Assembly: GCA_934513205.1 (NCBI GenBank)
Contig: CAKSWU010000048.1
Span: 1-6,286, forward strand
Direction: 5' to 3'
From: an uncultured Faecalibacterium sp.
GTDB lineage: Bacteria; Bacillota; Clostridia; Oscillospirales; Ruminococcaceae
DNA length: 6,286 bases
Shown: one piece after another, positions 4,929 to 6,286 of the stretch
Layout: each line of letters opens with the position of its first letter
Numbering within the stretch: position 1 is the first letter of the stretch
Translations under genes and position numbers: made by a program
The notes under the pieces: model-generated
Database searches by the model: none
Told to the model about the DNA's origin: nothing
Seen by the model: the letters and a program-made list of their open reading frames with translations, nothing else

Positions 4929-5726
4929 TCAGCGCCGGGCGGCGGCGGTGGGGATGCGCACTGTGTACTCGATATAGCCGTCCTTTTCCTCCCGGTGAGC
5001 GGTGGCGGGCACACCGTTGTCGGTCATCAGCCGGATGGCGTGGTCGATGGTGTTCACAAAGACCCGCACATCTCTGACCATGGAAACGCGGTGTCCGCCC
5101 TTTGCGGGGGCGTTCAGCATCTGCTCGATGTACAGGTCGGTCTGCCGGGCATTCATGCGGCGCTTTGCAATGTTGATCAGTGCCTCGCTGCGGCGGTTTT
5201 CCGGCAGGCGCAGCACCGCCCGGGCATGCCGCTCGGTGAGGCCGTTGTCCAGAACAAAGGTTCGCTGGTCTGCCGTCAGCTGCAAAAGACGAAGCTTGTT
5301 GGCAAAGGTGGGCTGCGCCATGCCCAGCCGCCGGGCAGCCTCGGCCTGCGTGCAGTCCCACAGCACCATCACATCCTTCAGGCCCTGTGCCTGCTCAAAG
5401 GGGTTCAGGTCCAGGCGCTGAAGATTTTCCAAAAGGCCCAGCGCGGCGGTCTGCTCGTCGCCATAATTGCACAGGATGGCGGGGATGGTGGTCATTTTTG
5501 CCAGTTTGCAGGCCCGGAGACGCCGCTCCCCTGCCACCAGCTCATAGCCGCCTTCCGTCATTTTTCGCACCGAGATGGGCTGCAGCAGTCCGTTTTCCCG
5601 GATGCTGACAGCCAGCGCCGCCAGCTCCTGCGGGTCGAACTGCTTCCGCGCCTGAAACGGTGAGGGATGGATCTGGTCGATGGGCAGATCATAGACCCTG
5701 CCCGCCGTTTTTTTGCGTTCAAACAT
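4929..5726 (-). CDS. noc: nucleoid occlusion protein Noc (ParB paralogue)
   Basis: Noc-type proteins are ParB-family CTP switches that bind their own sites around the chromosome and stop division over the nucleoid. The 265-residue product starts MFERKKTAGR at an ATG with AAAGGAG 11 bp upstream; a longer frame to 5960 crosses the rsmG terminator and is rejected. It has GLLQPI (46-51), GERRLRA (66-72), ENLQRLDL (100-107), a helix-turn-helix around 125-147 and TERHARA (164-170). At the four positions known to separate ParB from Noc specificity it has Q138, K144, Q149 and R166, three of which match Noc. The C-terminal domain ends with GYIEYTVRIP (250-259). The short N-terminus lacks an obvious amphipathic membrane helix like that of B. 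subtilis Noc. The position between rsmG and parA is the standard noc locus. A second ParB copy is the alternative. Confidence 0.93.
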   Translation of the reverse strand: MFERKKTAGRVYDLPIDQIHPSPFQARKQFDPQELAALAVSIRENGLLQPISVRKMTEGGYELVAGERRLRACKLAKMTTIPAILCNYGDEQTAALGLLENLQRLDLNPFEQAQGLKDVMVLWDCTQAEAARRLGMAQPTFANKLRLLQLTADQRTFVLDNGLTERHARAVLRLPENRRSEALINIAKRRMNARQTDLYIEQMLNAPAKGGHRVSMVRDVRVFVNTIDHAIRLMTDNGVPATAHREEKDGYIEYTVRIPTAAARR

Positions 5727-5737
5727 GGATAACACTG

Positions 5738-5744
5738 CTCCTTT
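5738..5744 (-). promoter_or_regulatory. ribosome binding site of noc
   Basis: AAAGGAG on the minus strand, 11 bp before the ATG at 5726. An in-frame GTG at 5735 would be too close to it to be used. Confidence 0.75.
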
Positions 5745-5757
5745 CAATAAATCCAGA

Positions 5758-5796
5758 GCGTTTTTCCACATTTTCCCGGGAAAGCGTGGAAAACGC
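5758..5796. promoter_or_regulatory. Noc-binding-site-like palindrome upstream of noc
   Basis: The centre TTTCCCGGGAAA (5772-5783) equals the core of the B. subtilis Noc-binding sequence as I recall it, ATTTCCCGGGAAAT. The symmetry continues outwards: TTTTCCAC on one side and GTGGAAAA on the other, then GCG/CGC, with one extra base in the left arm. It lies about 45 bp upstream of the noc start, downstream of the candidate -10, where a bound protein could repress transcription. Confidence 0.65.
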
Positions 5797-5810
5797 CGCT
5801 GCTCAGGCTC

Positions 5811-5819
5811 AGTGTACCA
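5811..5819 (-). promoter_or_regulatory. possible extended -10 of the noc promoter
   Basis: TGGTACACT on the minus strand fits an extended -10 (TGnTAnAnT) just after the rsmG terminator. The hexamer 17 bp upstream (TGGCAG) is a poor -35 and overlaps the terminator hairpin. No better candidate was seen before noc. Confidence 0.35.
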
Positions 5820-5822
5820 CAC

Positions 5823-5861
5823 AAAAAAGGACGCTGCCAGACAATTCGTTCGGCAGCGTCC
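5823..5861 (-). terminator. intrinsic terminator of rsmG
   Basis: GGACGCTGCC (5829-5838) pairs perfectly with GGCAGCGTCC (5852-5861) around a 13-base loop. Six T follow on the minus strand (5823-5828). It separates rsmG from noc, so noc needs its own promoter. Confidence 0.92.
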
Positions 5862-5884
5862 TACAAAATAATCTCTATCCTGCG

Positions 5885-6286
5885 TTATTTCAGCGGGCTT
5901 TTCGCAATTTTCCCGCCGTTTCTGGGGTAAGCTGTCGGAGTCTGCGAAATCTTTTTGCACAAAATCAGGGTGCGGGTGTCCCCGCCAGGCAGGTGCAGGG
6001 TGCGGGTCTCGCGGTATTCGCCGCCCAGCTTTTTGATGGCGCCCCGGGCGGCAGCCAGTTCCTCCTCGCCGGAGGCCCCCTTCATAGCAAGGAAGTTGCC
6101 CCCCACCTTCACCAGCGGCAGGCAGTATTCCGCCAGCATGGGCAGCGCTGCCACTGCACGGGCAGAAGCCAGGTCGAACTGCTCCCGCCAGCCCTTGCGG
6201 GCGGCTTCTTCGGCGCGCTCCTTGGCAAACTCCACCCCGGTCAGACCCAGCTGGGCGCAGGCGTACTTCAAAAACTCCACCCGCTT
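5885..6286 (-). CDS. rsmG: 16S rRNA (guanine-527-N7)-methyltransferase RsmG, 3' part
   Basis: RsmG uses S-adenosylmethionine to methylate N7 of G527 in 16S rRNA. Only the last 133 codons are present; the frame is open through the right edge (AAG CGG GTG GAG at 6286-6275), so the true start is outside. The visible part begins KRVEFLKYACAQLGL, as after the nucleotide-binding loop of this family, then has FDLASARAVAAL, LAEYCLPLVKVGG and LAMKG. It ends in the typical TPTAYPRNGGKIAKSPL tail before TAA. The gene normally follows mnmG and precedes noc near oriC, as here. It ends in a strong terminator and is the last gene of its operon. Confidence 0.95.
   Translation of the reverse strand, partial: KRVEFLKYACAQLGLTGVEFAKERAEEAARKGWREQFDLASARAVAALPMLAEYCLPLVKVGGNFLAMKGASGEEELAAARGAIKKLGGEYRETRTLHLPGGDTRTLILCKKISQTPTAYPRNGGKIAKSPLK

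Noticed and set aside
5727..5960. 78-residue N-terminal extension of Noc
   Set aside because: It would be encoded across the rsmG tail, its terminator and the Noc-like palindrome; the ATG at 5726 has its own ribosome site and gives the family's usual start.

Overview
The window looks like an oriC-proximal piece of a Clostridia chromosome. The gene order rsmG – noc – parA(soj) – parB(spo0J) – serS, all on the minus strand, is the classic Firmicutes origin neighbourhood. GC-rich genes with AT-rich control regions, strong Shine-Dalgarno sites and the style of the dispersed palindromic repeats suggest an Oscillospiraceae/Ruminococcaceae gut bacterium, Faecalibacterium-like. That genus is a recollection-based inference, not a search result.

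Layout, right to left in the direction of transcription. The 3' part of rsmG (5885-6286) ends at a strong terminator. A short control region follows, with a palindrome centred on TTTCCCGGGAAA, the core of the Noc-binding sequence known from Bacillus subtilis. Then comes noc (4929-5726), with a parS-type site 3 bp past its stop codon. The 563 bp between noc and parA have no supported gene. They hold a 209-bp MITE-like palindromic repeat (4655-4863), about 160 bp with nothing recognisable (4491-4654), the parA promoter, and a second identical parS-type site in the parA leader. parA (GTG start) and parB are 18 bp apart and form an operon. serS follows after 89 bp that contain two hairpins but no clear promoter and no room for a T-box. 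After the serS terminator, a near-perfect sigma-A promoter drives a tRNA-Met(CAT) – tRNA-Glu(TTC) unit. An 81-bp hairpin element lies between the two tRNAs.

The left 756 bp have no confident gene. Bases 316-777 form a compound repeat array made of short hairpins. It includes 60-bp perfect direct copies that end in the T-arm and acceptor sequence of tRNA-Glu, and a near-perfect inverted repeat spanning the tRNA-Glu tail and its terminator. Bases 1-159 are an open frame entering from the left, possibly the end of a plus-strand gene, followed by a hairpin terminator at 238-281.

Functionally the core is the chromosome segregation and nucleoid occlusion module. ParA and ParB with parS sites organise and separate origins, and Noc, a ParB paralogue, couples the nucleoid to division-site choice. 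The two ParB-family proteins carry different residues at the known specificity positions. These agree with the two kinds of site seen here: parS near parA and noc, and an NBS-like core in front of noc.
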